From Ischnura elegans (taxonomy: Eukaryota > Arthropoda > Insecta > Odonata > Coenagrionidae), in the NCBI RefSeq assembly GCF_921293095.1, contig NC_060252.1:43338881-43402880 (forward strand): a stretch of 64,000 nt of DNA, given 5' to 3'. Below are positions 42,201-52,766 of the stretch, one piece after another. Every line of letters starts with the position of its first letter. Position 1 is the stretch's first letter. Both the position numbers and the translations under genes were made by a program. The notes under the pieces were generated by a model. That model saw only the letters and a list, made by a program, of their open reading frames with translations, had not been told where the DNA came from and made no database searches.

Positions 42201-43072
42201 CCGAAAAACGAAAGTTGGCAAAAAATGATTTTGACAAGGATTTCTTTAAATTAATGGTTAATAGTGTATTTGGGAAACTGATGGAGAATTTAAGGAAAAG
42301 AATTAACCTTGAATTAGTGTGTAACGAAAAAAGACTGATGAAATTGATCTCCAGGTCTACATTTTTAGATAGGACTATATTTTCTGAAAATCTGGTGGCT
42401 GTTCACAGTAGAAAGTCGACGATTAAGATGGAGAAGCCAATTTATGCAGGACAAGCAGTTTTGGATCTAAGCAAAACCCTAATGTACGATTTTTTTTACG
42501 GTCACCTTAAAGTGAAGTATGGTAATAAGATATCGCTCAATCAAATGGATACAGATGGTATGATTATTGATGTTGAGACTAATGACATATACGAAGACAT
42601 GAAAGAAAACTTGGAACTGTACGATACATCTGCATATCCCTGTGATCATAAGTGTTTCTCAAATATTAATAAAAAAGTGGTTGGTAAGATGAAGGATGAA
42701 AGTAATGGTGACATTATGACAAATTTTGTCGGCTTGCGAAGCAAGCTTTACTCCTATCGTATGGAAGATGCGAAAGAAGTGAAGAAGGCTAAAGGTATTG
42801 CCAAGCCCGTCATTCGAAAATCCATTAATTTCGAACATTTCGAAAAGTGTTTATTCGATAATTCCATAGTGTATCGACAAATGTACATTTTACGATCTAA
42901 TAAACATGAAATGTACACTCTAAAAATAAATAAAGTAGCCTTGAGTGCAGACGATGATAAACGATACATATGTAGTGATGGTATCACGACATTAGCCTGG
43001 GGTGATTATAGGATCAGAGAAGAATCGCGTAAACGGACTTACGATGAGGCCTTCTCCCTCCCTCACCGTTGA
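39203..43072 (+). CDS. Protein-primed DNA polymerase B (pPolB) with N-terminal zinc-finger array
   Basis: I start at the ATG at 39203 rather than the in-frame GTG 24 nt earlier; the product is 1289 aa. Residues about 3-145 are four tandem C2H2-like fingers. Further on come a C2H2-like finger near 430 (CKRCFCHFPTQERLETH), exonuclease motif I VVADFES (about 485), an endonuclease VII/HNH-like insert CHLCGEELG...DHCHLTGKFR (about 579-610), FHNLSGYDAH (Exo II), YLKTDVMILSDVF (Exo III), polymerase motif A DANNLYGWAMS (about 871), motif B KLMVNSVFGK (about 1015) and motif C MDTDG (about 1115). It replicates the linear element from its ends using a protein primer. TTTATATAA at about 39114 and TATAAAG near 39167 are TATA candidates. 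Confidence 0.96.
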   Translation: MECLCEICFTYFRDRLAHEASEVHQRHVLQNSVGVNSIEDKLCEICFTYYRDRLSHEASEVHQRHVIQNSVGANTIEDNLCEICYTYFRDRVSHEASEVHQRHVLQNSVTANTTEDKLCEICYTYFRNQVSHEGSEVHRRHVLRQVGAGNIKGMVEIQSAAKNRLKTYWVSGLDEGSDLITFLNNIRPLIIEKIKSELEYSPVKINVLVKCNFSKDELSDERCFKTENVRIFETDDVDEIVDNLFAKLLKEKSEHQAKGSGWTLHEILGSELRINKYRPLGGSTFIELPKRIYYTKSVINVKNNDIFCFKYAIYSKYMAESAPRYSCSKVTKYLKDKNFETKYDWDCIKYPVILSDIGKFERKNNISINVFGIDEKNYVYPLKVVDEELSDHRDLLYLVKENRSHYCWIKSFNKLLHSQITKQKNAIFVCKRCFCHFPTQERLETHRLDCMINAPSKIIMPNDDEKLLKFKNFGRAMRVPAIVVADFESILPKVQHCCPSDEHSYTCAIEKHEIMSFCFLLICTNNLTFEPISYRGKDAAKVFMNWIREVADLVQNMYRNAVPMNALTQEEKEEFESATHCHLCGEELGADRVQDHCHLTGKFRAALHSQCNLKFKMPKFLPVFFHNLSGYDAHFIVPNLAYDKKNIQCIPNSEEKYISFSKSIGNNFSIRFVDTFRFMASGLSKLADNLPREKFFHTKRVYGDKLDLVTRKGIFPYEYVDSWEKLDEKCLPPKEKFYSHISGETVSDDDYEFAQKIWIEFNCKSLGEYSDLYLKTDVMILSDVFENFRDVCMETYKLDPAWYYTSPGLAFDAMLKHTGVTLELMTDYDMLLMTENGIRGGISQCCKRYSKANNKYMKQYDASIPNSYLLYLDANNLYGWAMSQPLPRGGFRWLSEQEIREFNLNVSDDNPKGYLLEVDIDYPDSVHVTHSDLPFCPENKVPPTGKFRKLLTTLESKEKYVIHYVNLKQALRYGLKLNKIRRVIEFDQSRWLDPYININTEKRKLAKNDFDKDFFKLMVNSVFGKLMENLRKRINLELVCNEKRLMKLISRSTFLDRTIFSENLVAVHSRKSTIKMEKPIYAGQAVLDLSKTLMYDFFYGHLKVKYGNKISLNQMDTDGMIIDVETNDIYEDMKENLELYDTSAYPCDHKCFSNINKKVVGKMKDESNGDIMTNFVGLRSKLYSYRMEDAKEVKKAKGIAKPVIRKSINFEHFEKCLFDNSIVYRQMYILRSNKHEMYTLKINKVALSADDDKRYICSDGITTLAWGDYRIREESRKRTYDEAFSLPHR
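39206..39640 (+). repeat. 114-bp tandem repeat encoding four zinc fingers
   Basis: Four units of 38 codons begin with CLCEIC or LCEIC and continue R-D/N-x-x-x-HE.SEVH.RHV. Spacing is C-x2-C-x9-H-x5-H with a further H three residues on. The first three units are nearly identical at DNA level (TTTGTGAAAT...ACATGAAGCTAGTGAAGTAC), the fourth is more diverged, indicating recent expansion. Confidence 0.88.
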
Positions 43073-43138
43073 AGAGTATATATTCAGGACGTATTAAAAT
43101 GTGAATCTAATTTCTTTCCCTCACGTGCTACGCTTCAC

Positions 43139-44761
43139 ATGGAAATGAGAGCAATCTATATCTTTCTGCTCTTAACTGAGCTCGGTGTACAAAAGGTGTT
43201 ATCTAGTGAAAATAAAAGCATCAATCAAACGTATTGCGTAGCAGAATATCTTCGTCAGTATGGATATTTGAACGTTACTGAAAATGAAATTACTAGCATT
43301 GACCATACAGAATTCAAAGAGGCTTTGCAAATTTTTCAAGAATACTATAACATTACAAGAGATGGGGAATTGAATGAAAAGACTCTGAATTTAACCAATA
43401 GACCACGCTGCGGAGTTGCTGATGATCCTGCATTTTCAGTATCCCATTACAAATGGAATAAAGATATAATAAAATGGCACTATGGATTTGTGAACTCGAC
43501 CTACATAGAATTAGCTCGGAAAGCGTTTGAAATATGGAGTCAGGCAGCAAATTTAAAGTTCGAGCATGATCCTCTACATCCGGATATCTTCATAATGAAT
43601 ACACGGTATACTCATAAAAAATTTTTAAAAAGGGAATTTTGTTCTACGCCTTTGGATGGGATTGGTGGAAAATTAGCTCATGCGCAATTACCATCAAGTC
43701 AAGATTTTCCACTTGAAATTCATATGGATCAAGATGAGATGTGGTACTTAGGAATGGATCATCCTGAACTTCCTGAATTTCAAGTTAGTTTGCTCGCCGT
43801 TCTTCTCCATGAAATTGGTCACACTCTCGGAATTTCACATTCGAATTATGAGAATGCTCTGATGTATGCGTACTATAACCATTATGATTACCGTCTGACA
43901 CTACATCAAGACGATATACTAGCAGTTCAATTTCTCTATGGACCACCGTTGGAACCTCAGAAGGAAGATGATCCAGTTCAGGAGAATGATGATGATGATG
44001 CTGGGGAAGCACCTGAATATCCGGAGGATAGATTCAGAGCAGAGCCGAATGAAGCAAAAAATAATACTCAGCATCCGACTTTGTGTGAACTTGATAATGT
44101 ACACCAGTTACTCATAATCAATAATTTGCTGTATTTATTTCATGGAAAATGGTTTTGGTATGTGGATATGGAAGTGACTGAAAGAATAGACATGGTTGGC
44201 CCACAGCTAATCACAGATTGGTTACCATTTTTACCTGAGAAAAATTTCAATGGTTTTGATGCAGTTTATCGCAGGCCTAGTGGAGAAATTGCAATATTTA
44301 TCAATAACATGATATATATGGTTAATTATCCAACTATGCAACTGGTTGAAGGTCGTCCTATGAATATTATCACCGCCGGCCTTCCAAGAAACGCGAGAGT
44401 ACAAGCCGTTGTTAATACATACTCTGGCCGCACACTCATATTTCATAGTGGAGAATTCATCATTGAAATGGATGAGTGCACTTTTAGACCGAAGAGTCAA
44501 GCTCGTCAAACGAAATTCCTGCCACAGATACCTATGGGTATAGAATCAGCATATAGACATACGAATGGGATCCTCTACTTTTTTAGAGGGAAAAATGTTT
44601 ACGAATACAGTGAATTTAATAACACTCTGGTAAAGGCTGGTAAAAATGATCTCAACCTCTTCGGTATCCCTTGTCCTAAGAAATACCCATCAGGTTTATC
44701 GAGCATAGCGAATGACTTGAAAACTATTGTTTCCCGAATGGATAATATAATCGATTATTGA
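43139..44761 (+). CDS. Matrix metalloproteinase carried by the Polinton (540 aa)
   Basis: The layout is that of a complete animal MMP: N-terminal signal peptide (AIYIFLLLTELGVQKVL), a peptidoglycan-binding-like prodomain, the cysteine-switch PRCGVAD near residue 88, and a zinc-dependent catalytic domain with LLHEIGHTLGISHS near 221-232 and a following Met-turn (ALMY). Then come an acidic hinge (ENDDDDAGEAPEYPE, about 285-300) and a four-bladed hemopexin-like C-terminal domain (about 312-540, starting TLCELDNV). It should be secreted and cleave extracellular matrix. MMP genes are known in some insect baculoviruses, but I know of none in Polintons. It is the last rightward gene, 66 bp after the polymerase stop, with TATATATT at 43077. 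Host capture is the simplest origin. Confidence 0.93.
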   Translation: MEMRAIYIFLLLTELGVQKVLSSENKSINQTYCVAEYLRQYGYLNVTENEITSIDHTEFKEALQIFQEYYNITRDGELNEKTLNLTNRPRCGVADDPAFSVSHYKWNKDIIKWHYGFVNSTYIELARKAFEIWSQAANLKFEHDPLHPDIFIMNTRYTHKKFLKREFCSTPLDGIGGKLAHAQLPSSQDFPLEIHMDQDEMWYLGMDHPELPEFQVSLLAVLLHEIGHTLGISHSNYENALMYAYYNHYDYRLTLHQDDILAVQFLYGPPLEPQKEDDPVQENDDDDAGEAPEYPEDRFRAEPNEAKNNTQHPTLCELDNVHQLLIINNLLYLFHGKWFWYVDMEVTERIDMVGPQLITDWLPFLPEKNFNGFDAVYRRPSGEIAIFINNMIYMVNYPTMQLVEGRPMNIITAGLPRNARVQAVVNTYSGRTLIFHSGEFIIEMDECTFRPKSQARQTKFLPQIPMGIESAYRHTNGILYFFRGKNVYEYSEFNNTLVKAGKNDLNLFGIPCPKKYPSGLSSIANDLKTIVSRMDNIIDY

Positions 44762-44833
44762 AATTTATCAATGTTTGTAAACATGCATACCTGAAATAAA
44801 AAAAAATTATCTACCACCTCTTTCTCTTTCATT

Positions 44834-45165
44834 TTTCGAACTCTTTCCTATCGAACCCATAACCTCTAGCGGATAAGGGGAGGGGAGGAAGAGGGTGGCG
44901 AGGTTGGAGGGGAAGCATCCTGAAAAAAGAAAATGACGATCGAAAATCCTTCGATATGGGGAAAACAAGCGGCGAAGGAGAAAACAAATGAGAATCGTAA
45001 TGGTTAATTACGTAAGAGATAGCATATGATAAGCGAAAATAAGCGAATAACGATAAAAGAAGACGAAATAGGAACAAATGACGATCAAAAAAGTGACAGT
45101 CGATTTTCAAGGCACGTGACCGGAAGTGACGTAGTAATTAAAGACGGCGGAGCACTTACAAAGGG
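44834..45165 (-). repeat. Diverged inner copy of the right terminal repeat
   Basis: Starting TTTCGAACTCTTTCCTATCG and ending near AATTAAAGACGGCGGAGCAC, this stretch follows the same order of words as the outer right repeat (CCTATCGAACCCA, CGATCGAAAAT, AAGTGACAGTCGATTTT, CACGTGAC), but with many differences. It parallels the duplicated end on the left but is older. Confidence 0.75.
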
Positions 45166-45184
45166 CCCTGGGTGCTCCAGACAC

Positions 45185-45644
45185 TGTCGAATTATTTCCT
45201 ATCGAACCCAGAACCTCCTTAGATTAAGGGGAGGGGAAGCAGCTTGGGAAAAGAAAATGACGATCGAAAATCATTCGAGAAAACAAATGAGAAGCGTAAT
45301 GGTACATTACGTCAGAGATAGCAAATGAAAAGCGAAAATGGGTGAATAACATAATAGAAGACGAAAGGGAAACAAATGAAGATCGAAAAACAAGTGACAG
45401 TCTATATTGGGAAAATAAACGAAAAGAGAAATAGTAAATAACGTCAGAGATAGCAAATGATAAGCGAAAATAGATGAATAACGATACGAATACGAAAGGG
45501 AAACAACTTGAGATCAATAAAACAAGTGACAGTCGATTTTAAAGTCACGTGATAGCGTAATTAAAGATGGCGGAGCATAATTAATTGGAGAGGGGGAGTA
45601 ATTAAAAATGGAAACCGCTCCAGGAACCTCTTTTTTACCCTACT
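45185..45644 (-). repeat. Polinton terminal inverted repeat, right, 460 bp
   Basis: Reverse complement of 25561-26020, ending TTTTTTACCCTACT. It directly precedes the right GATAAA target duplication. Confidence 0.92.
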
Positions 45645-45650
45645 GATAAA
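45645..45650. repeat. Polinton target-site duplication, right copy (GATAAA)
   Basis: Identical to 25555-25560. The empty site would read AATTGATAAATAAGAGAG. Confidence 0.9.
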
Positions 45651-45658
45651 TAAGAGAG

Positions 45659-45739
45659 ATGGGCGGTTCTTCTGCACCAAACTCTTCCATTAGTTGTGGG
45701 GATGTGTATCGCGCTTTTGTTTTTCCTTGTAATCCTCAG
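45659..45739 (+). CDS. Possible host first coding exon next to the Polinton
   Basis: An ATG 14 bp after the Polinton end opens 27 codons, starting MGGSSAPNSSISCGDVYRAF, to a good donor (CTCAG|GTAAGG) in phase 0. The next exon candidate at 46552 also begins in phase 0. FVFPCNPQ at its end recalls the FxFP..P stretch of THAP domains, weakly. If real, the Polinton sits in the promoter or 5' leader of this gene. Confidence 0.3.
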
Positions 45740-46551
45740 GTAAGGGCTAAATGGCTACAAATGTGGGGGATGGATGAGTGGCAACCGTAGTCGTCTTCCA
45801 CTATTTGTGAGGTGAGTTAGAAGATGATGTAAATCAATGTATTGGGTAAGTATTCATATGAAGATCAAGTTCTTACTTATTTTCGGCTTAATTTGATGAA
45901 AGGCTGTGATTTACTTCAAAGATTAATACCTTTGCCAATCAGTTTTACGTTGTACGTAATGTAAACAGAAGAGTGCATAATAATTCCTGCTATTGTTGAG
46001 AGTTTTTCATGTATAGGTATAAGGTTATTTGTGTCAATGGTTTTTAAACTTTGATAGTGCCGTAATACTGATATAAGTAACCCGTGCTACATTCAATTGA
46101 TTAATTTAAACTATAAACTAGAATACGCAACTTATTTACATGATGGAATGTGGTAAGTTGTTATTATTTTGTCACGTGAAAGTTATACTTGTAAATGTCC
46201 TTGAAAGTTATACCTGTAACATATAAGTACTTTCACGTTTGAAATATCATGAGGAACTTTACGTGTGATACAATCAATGATACTAGTTTTTATTAAAGAC
46301 TTACTGAAATCATGTAATATTCATGTCCTTTTTGGAACTATGTTGTTGGTAACGAATGTTTGTAGGCAATTGAACTCGAATCCATGTCGGATTTTACACC
46401 TTGTAATTTCATGCGATTTAGAAGCCGCAAAACCTTCCTTGATTAATATTATAGTCAACATACATTACATAATGCATGCACGTAATTATTTAGCCATTTA
46501 ATCATTATTAAAACATATTCCTGCGAGTTATCTTCGTTTTCCTTGCCACAG

Positions 46552-46770
46552 GTGCACTTATACGAATCAAAATTTGAATCCACTCGGAAGGAAGGCTGGA
46601 AAATATTAAAAGCCCAATGATGTTCCGACGATTTTCGACGTCGCAAATTGTCCTAAGTCTATTACGCCAAAGAGGAGGCGTCTAATATTCGATTGCCGGC
46701 TGATAAGGACATGCTACTGGTGTCGCCTGAAGTCTTTTCCTTTGCTGAAGTTGAAGAGCCATCGTGTGTG
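46552..46770 (+). CDS. Exon-like block with THAP-domain signature, possibly decayed
   Basis: A strong acceptor (TTCGTTTTCCTTGCCACAG) precedes 46552, and a GTATGT donor follows at 46771. The block reads in three pieces: LYESKFESTRKEGWKILK in the first frame, then PNDVPTIFDVANCPKSITPK in the next, then ADKDMLLVSPEVFSFAEVEE back in the first frame. The word (A/D)VPTIF after a K/R-rich LK is the typical end of a THAP zinc-finger DNA-binding domain. The frame changes twice and compensates, so this is either a decaying gene or pseudogene, or the reference contains errors. The C-x2-C start of a THAP domain was not found nearby. Confidence 0.4.
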
Positions 46771-49700
46771 GTATGTACGTATTAAGGTTGTACTGTTGTT
46801 CAAACCATTCTTGGCATTTGCTGAGAGAGTGTGTTTATGTTGTTATCAGTGTCAGTGCATTTTGATGAAAGGTATTACTATTGGTGATAACGAAGTATTG
46901 TGTCACCGTTCTATTGGGTTACTGTCTTTCAGTCATCTGGTTGTTGGACTTTGTTTTCTTTTGTTCATCTTGAGTAGCATTTTCAATTCCATCATCCTTT
47001 GCTTTCACCAACATACCTTCGCTCAACCGGTAGCACTTTTTTAACACAAGTTTTCTGCCCACTTATCTCTTCTTATGATGACTAAATTTTGAAATTATTC
47101 AATAGTAGCACTAACGGTTGTCCTGTTTAGATTATTAACCAGCCTGAGAAACAATTACCTATTAGATCTAGGCTGTACCAATATGATTGTACAAGTAATA
47201 TCGATCCCTTTATAAATGGGTTTATTGGAAATGTTTCTTACAAACAACTGGTGGATTGATAAAGTGATGCCAGGGCATTTATTAGGGAATTGCATCAACA
47301 AAGCATTCATGTATCCTTATCGTCCATTCAATAGTTTAGGTTCTCAATGTCAGGCACTGCCTGAAGTATAATTATTAAAATAAAGTGGTAATTAAACATA
47401 CTCTTTAATTATTGGTTCACATATGTGCTAATTGTAAGTAAAAAGTGGCAAGCATGCACAAGCAAGTGATATCTCTACTTTCCCTTCATAGCTTCATTGT
47501 ATTCTTGGGGTCTGTGAACTAATTTACAAATCAAAAACATTGCTGATATTGACAATTCAATGATGTTGAAACTACCTTCATTTTGTGATACCATATTTGA
47601 ACTAACTGCGGCTAAAAGTACAAAAGAAAGAAGACTTTTTAATAATTAATTAAGAGGTACCTAATTGCTATTTTCATGGTTAAAAGTCCTATTTGTTTAC
47701 TTCTTTATAAGAGAGTACTTAAATGTTATATTAAAATGTGAATTGATACAATTTTTTTGCTTGCAACCAAAATCATTGACCATTGGTTTCTCGATAGTTT
47801 TCCTTGGAAAAAAATCATCTGTGTGTTTTGCATAGTCGATGGCTGGATGAATCCAAGGTTTCGTTTCTTGGAGAGGTTTAGTGTTTTTTGAAGACTACAT
47901 GCAGTCTTAGGAGCTGGAGATATTGAGCATGTCTTTATTTGTGTGTTTATTCATGTCATAAGCACCTATTACCCTGGGTCATGGTCTTCTAAAATCTGTT
48001 GTACATAGTTTGTCTGTTTCTATTATGCCTCATTTTAGTGTATTTAGGTGGTGTAAGTCTTTCTTTCTTATATTCCATATATGTCACATGCACTTGGTAT
48101 TTTGCTGGGATATGACCACGTATGTATATTTTTAAATGAAGTATTTGTAAACATTCTCATTCATCCATTATATTTTGAGAAATCAGCACAGTTGTTGAAA
48201 AATAAGCACGCAGTCTTTGCTAATGCTTATCATCTATCAAATAAGGTAGCTTCTCAAATTGACAAGTTTGTTCGAATGTAAGATTGAACTATCCATGCAA
48301 GTTCTTTTCTTTCACATTGCCTTGTTTATATTCTGACAATTTTTCAGTTATACCATTTTTCATTACTTCCATAGCATCCACATAGGTACTTTACATTGAA
48401 AAAGTGTATTCAAAATCCTTCTGGGGTAATTAAATTGAGTCACTGGTTACTCTTATGTTAAGCTGTTTTGGTGGCCCATGACTGTGTCGGATTTGAGAAC
48501 TACCATCGTGTTTGCTAAATTCATTCTGACACTTTGATATTCAGTATCCTTTCTTGATTAATATACTTTGGATTCAATTATAATTATGCTTCTACTGCAT
48601 TAAACTTGAGTGTCTTATTCAATAATGTGCTTAAATGTTTCTTCATATCTGGGCTCATCATCTGGGTGCATCAGTTAGAGTAACAGGGTGGGCAATATCT
48701 TGAATTCAGGTCCTCCTAAATTGAGTGCCTAAGAATATTTTGGTACTAAATTCCACCCTTAATATTGTATGGATGAGTTTTATTTATTTTCTAAGTGGAT
48801 AGTCCTTTTACCAAGGTATTCTGCAGTACATATATTTTGCATTAAATTGTAGTGCATGTTATGTGAATGCCAGTGGTGATTGTTTTATTCTCATATTTTA
48901 CTCAAGTTCACTCAGTTAATGTCACCAAGATTATTCCTTTGTTCCAGATTCATTGCTGCCTGTTGCATCAGGTTTTTCTGAATTGATGGCCGTATAATGG
49001 AACAACTGCTACAACGATAAGATACAATTATTGCATTTCAAGTCCAAATAACCTAAGCAGGAGAAGCATGTGCAGCATTATATTCCCAGCAATCATCTTC
49101 TGCATTGGCTTTGTGGTGTCACCTTGTATTTTGCCTAATGAGAGAATATATCAGGAGTAGCAAAATGTATTTTTTTCTTAAATTTTCTAGCTTGTTGTCT
49201 GTTTTTCTATATTCATTTTCAAAGGCCAGACTGAATGATATTGAACTTATATATGTTAAAACTGATTCCATGGGTTGTCATCCGGACTATTATTTATAGC
49301 AAGTGTTTGATGTTGCTCCACATAGCTAGTTATAACAGAGTCACATCTGTTAGTGTTTACCTGTCCTTGATGTATTTTATTCAAAAGTGATTTTTTAAAT
49401 GATTACCTCTTAACTACGTATTTCGTTGCTTTAATCTGGTAATTCACATATGTGGGTATATTTTTGTGCTCTTTACATCAAATTTGATGGTGAGTTGCTT
49501 AATGGAATTCTCAATCTATTCAATAGCATGGAAGCTCCTTTATTCTAATGCTCTAGAGCAGCTGGCATATATTTGGCCTGGTTAACTAGTTTTTCCCTCT
49601 TTGCTTGTTGTGTGTTGATACAATGACTCTAATGAGTTCTTAATGCATATATCCCTCTTTGGCATATACACATTTCATCATTACCAATATGTGCAACTTT

Positions 49701-51380
49701 TATGCCATGAGTGCTTGGTTATCTACCAGTTGAGTAGTGGTTAATGTGGATTGTTGACGGCTTTACACATTCTAGTGAAACATGATTGCCTTAAGTTGTC
49801 TGATAGAGGTATACAAGCAACTGTTAAATCAGATATTTCATTATTTTGGCATAAAAAGAGTAAAATTTTACTGTAATTACGACCTAGTGTCAGAGCTTTC
49901 TTGTTTAAATATCCTTAGAAGTCCTTAATTTGCGGGAATGATTTCCAAGAACACTCCTTACCTAAGATTTTAATGAATGTTCAAGTCTGAGAAAGATTCT
50001 TACATCACTTTTAAAAGGTGCATGGTATGTTCTTTTAAAATATTATTTACCTTCTGTTTAATATCTTGTCAAAAGTATGAGCCATTTTTATCATTTATTA
50101 CCATACAATACTGCTACCAGTCCACTTGTTTAGAGAGAACACATCAAAGGACTTGTGAATAAACTTAGGTGATTCATGCATGCTAAATTTTTGTAACTAT
50201 TATTCAGATGTATGGCAATCATTCTATAATTATGTTAATTTCCCAAGTATATGATGAGGTAGTAAAAAATAACAACTAAGCTATTTATGTCATTCACATT
50301 TATCTCCAATTTAAGGATATTGATACCTAAGTGTGTGGAAATTGTAAGTTTATTCCATGGCATATTTCAGTTAGGCTAACAGAGATGTCATGTAGTAAAT
50401 CTTTCACGGAATTGCATTGAGACAAAAGTGGACTGAATGAAGAGCCTGCTGTTGACAAAAGTCATATCAATATCTAGCTGACTTGAAGCTAACTAAGAAG
50501 GAAGATTTATTTTCATATCTTATCATACACTTTTGAGTGTTTTGTTGCAAAATACATGGGCATGCCATTACAGGAGTTGTGCCCTGGTCATAAAAAACTT
50601 AAGTGATCTTTTTTGGATTAATAATAAAATAGTTCATGTCATTTATAGATTGACTTTTATTCCTGCATTAGTGCCCTGGTATATGTTATAATTTTGGCCT
50701 TAATATGTGCACTTTGGTTCTCCTTTATTTATCTTATGTTTCACCTTAAGCAGAGATGGGAATTGCTTATACATAATTACAAATATATTACCCGGGATTG
50801 GGGTATTGTGGGAGGAATGATCTATTTTTCAGTCATAGATAATTTTTTGCCAAATGCATCTGCTTGGAATTTAAAAGTTAGTACCCTTGTGTCAACTCAG
50901 ATTATAGAAGTTAATATCTTTTGTCTAGTTAAGTATTACCTTCTTTTGTTATAAATCACAACTCACTAGTTCACAGGGTTATGATGTGTTATTAGGTGTT
51001 CATTTATTGTATCCCACAAGTTTTTATGTTGATTTAATTGCAAGAGTACCTCTTTCTGTACCTACTAGGCTTTTTGAGAATGGTCTGACATGATTCCTGT
51101 TAGATTATTTTCTGTTTTTACTTCTCAAGGTATTGTACGAATGTTTTAGAATTGTTTTCTTTTGTTATTGTTTCTCTATTCCAAGTACATATTTCCCAGG
51201 AAATTACCCGAGTGGTTCACCTAGGCTTGTATTTATTAAATTTTATTTCCATTAGAAATGCACTAAACAATGGAAGGGCTTGCATTGGTATGTTAATAAG
51301 CAAGGCGTCTAAACCGTGATTCAGGTTTGTTTTTTCTAGGTTGCTGCAAGCTTGATTCTGGCTTGCATTTCTATATGGGT
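46771..51380. other. 4.6-kb T-rich stretch, no gene recognised
   Basis: The plus strand is T-rich, with many TTTT, TGTTT and ATTTT words, few mobile-element signatures and only short open frames. It looks like a long intron or 3' UTR of a plus-strand host gene, possibly the THAP-like one, rather than a transposon graveyard. Confidence 0.4.
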
Positions 51381-51383
51381 ACA

Positions 51384-51909
51384 AGGGTGGACTGGCCAGG
51401 TTGGCAATCTCTGAGGCACCCAAGGTTAGGGGGGCCCTGCTGCATCTTGAAGGGATATTAAAGGTGTAATTAAAAAAGATATTCATTACTTAGATTACTT
51501 GAACCAATGTTTTTTGTAATTATAAAATTTTTCGTATTCATTTGTTGCTTTCTTAACTGCATACTCATTGTAAAAAAATGAAGTGATTTAGGTGTCCCGA
51601 AGACAAAAAAGAAACTGCAAGTGCTTATTTGGAAGGGTTATTCGAAAAGATTGTATTTAGTTTCTTTTTTTAGATTTCATTGCCGTTTATGGGGCAAATT
51701 CACGAAAGAGATATCAGCTCCCTAATATATTAATAATTTTCTCACTTTTCATAGTATTTTTTCATGCTAAACTTCTTTTTTATTAACTTTATCTACTATT
51801 TAAGAGTGAGAATAGTGTCAAAGTCCATTTTCGGGCATGCAGTTTCCTAAAATTTTCCAAGAAGGACCTCCGAATTCCCCCATCAGGACCCAAATCACCC
51901 CAGACCGCT
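51384..51909. mobile_element. hAT-like MITE family M3, copy 1 (degenerate)
   Basis: The left end GGGTGGACTGGCCAGGTTGG and the right end CCCCAGACCGC match the ends of the better preserved copy at 55479-56097. Interior words (GCAATCTC, ACCTCCGAATTCC, GATATTAAAGGTG) also correspond. No clear target duplication remains. Confidence 0.6.
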
Positions 51910-52000
51910 AAATACTACCATCATTGGAACAGATATACCCTCTGTCTGTTTCTATCATTCACGTTTGGTATTGAGCACATCTATTCATGTGAGTACCCAG

Positions 52001-52354
52001 TAGGGATGCAGCTAGGAATTAAGGCTGGGGGGGGTGGTGGAACTAATACATGGTGCAACTAATAGATGCAACTTTAGCTTTAACTTTAGATTAGGTGCAA
52101 CTAATACATGTGTGTGTGGGGGTATAGAATACCCTCCAGGATTAGTGATAGGTGCGAGATTAGTAAATTGGCGAATTTTAAGATAAATGGTGAGTTTTAC
52201 TGCTTTCTGAGGGATATTTTATTAGTCCTTACACTATTCTCTTGGGAATATTAATCCAATTAAGTAAAATGGATAAAACTTAAAAATTTCTCTTGAGCTC
52301 TGGGGGGGGGGGGGGGAGAATTTATCCCCCAAAACCCCCCTTGCTGCTCCACTG
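52001..52354. mobile_element. hAT-like MITE family M2, copy 2, with 8-bp target duplication
   Basis: GTACCCAG flanks it at 51993-52000 and 52355-52362. The ends are TAGGGATGCAGCTAGG and TTGCTGCTCCACTG, and the interior matches the copy at 12680-12971. A long G run sits at about 52300. Confidence 0.8.
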
Positions 52355-52579
52355 GTACCCAGGATCAAAAAAAGGAGGGCATGTCGTGGTCTTTCAATTA
52401 GTAACATTTTTGCAAATAAAGAAGAAACCAAAATTGTAAGTAAATTATGACAGCGTTTCATTGGCCTATACAATGAAGAGAATGATTTTTAAATTTGTTC
52501 CATGCCTTATGCGAGTATAATTTTAAAAATAATTTCTTTAAAATTTTCGTTACGAGCTTAATTTATTTTCGCTTCTAAG

Positions 52580-52766
52580 GGGGGGGGGGCGTAGCCAGGA
52601 ATTTCGTTCGGGTTAATGATCGAAAAAACTTTATTTGTCAAAGAAATCTCTTGTAAACTCGTCATTTCTCAATATTTTGTTTTTTATATTAATCAAAGTA
52701 ACTGTGTTTTCATATTGTCGGGGGGGGGGGGGCAGGGGGGTCCGATCCCACCGCGCTACGCCGCTG
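52580..52766. mobile_element. Short MITE with GGCGTAGCC ends
   Basis: The left end GGGGGGCGTAGCCAGG and the right end CGCGCTACGCCGCTG are inverted copies; G runs abut both ends. The target duplication is unclear. Confidence 0.5.

Larger units (their letters stand above)
25561..45644. mobile_element. Polinton/Maverick element, 20,084 bp, looks whole
   Basis: The boundaries are set by 460-bp terminal inverted repeats beginning AGTAGGG and ending CCCTACT and by the flanking 6-bp duplication GATAAA. Contents include the Polinton hallmark genes: retroviral-like integrase, protein-primed DNA polymerase B, A32-like packaging ATPase, capsid proteins and an adenovirus-type protease region. Added genes include a dUTPase and a matrix metalloproteinase. 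Genes at 26434-33994 run leftward almost without gaps; polymerase and metalloproteinase run rightward. All core frames are long, so it looks whole, with none or at most one suspected disruption. About three mismatches seen between the two 460-bp ends and a perfect target duplication suggest a young insertion. Confidence 0.95.

Noticed and set aside
46742-47044. 100-codon plus-strand frame after the THAP-like block
   Set aside because: It continues a shifted frame past a good GTATGT donor into T-rich DNA and gives a Phe/Leu/Cys-rich, intron-like translation.
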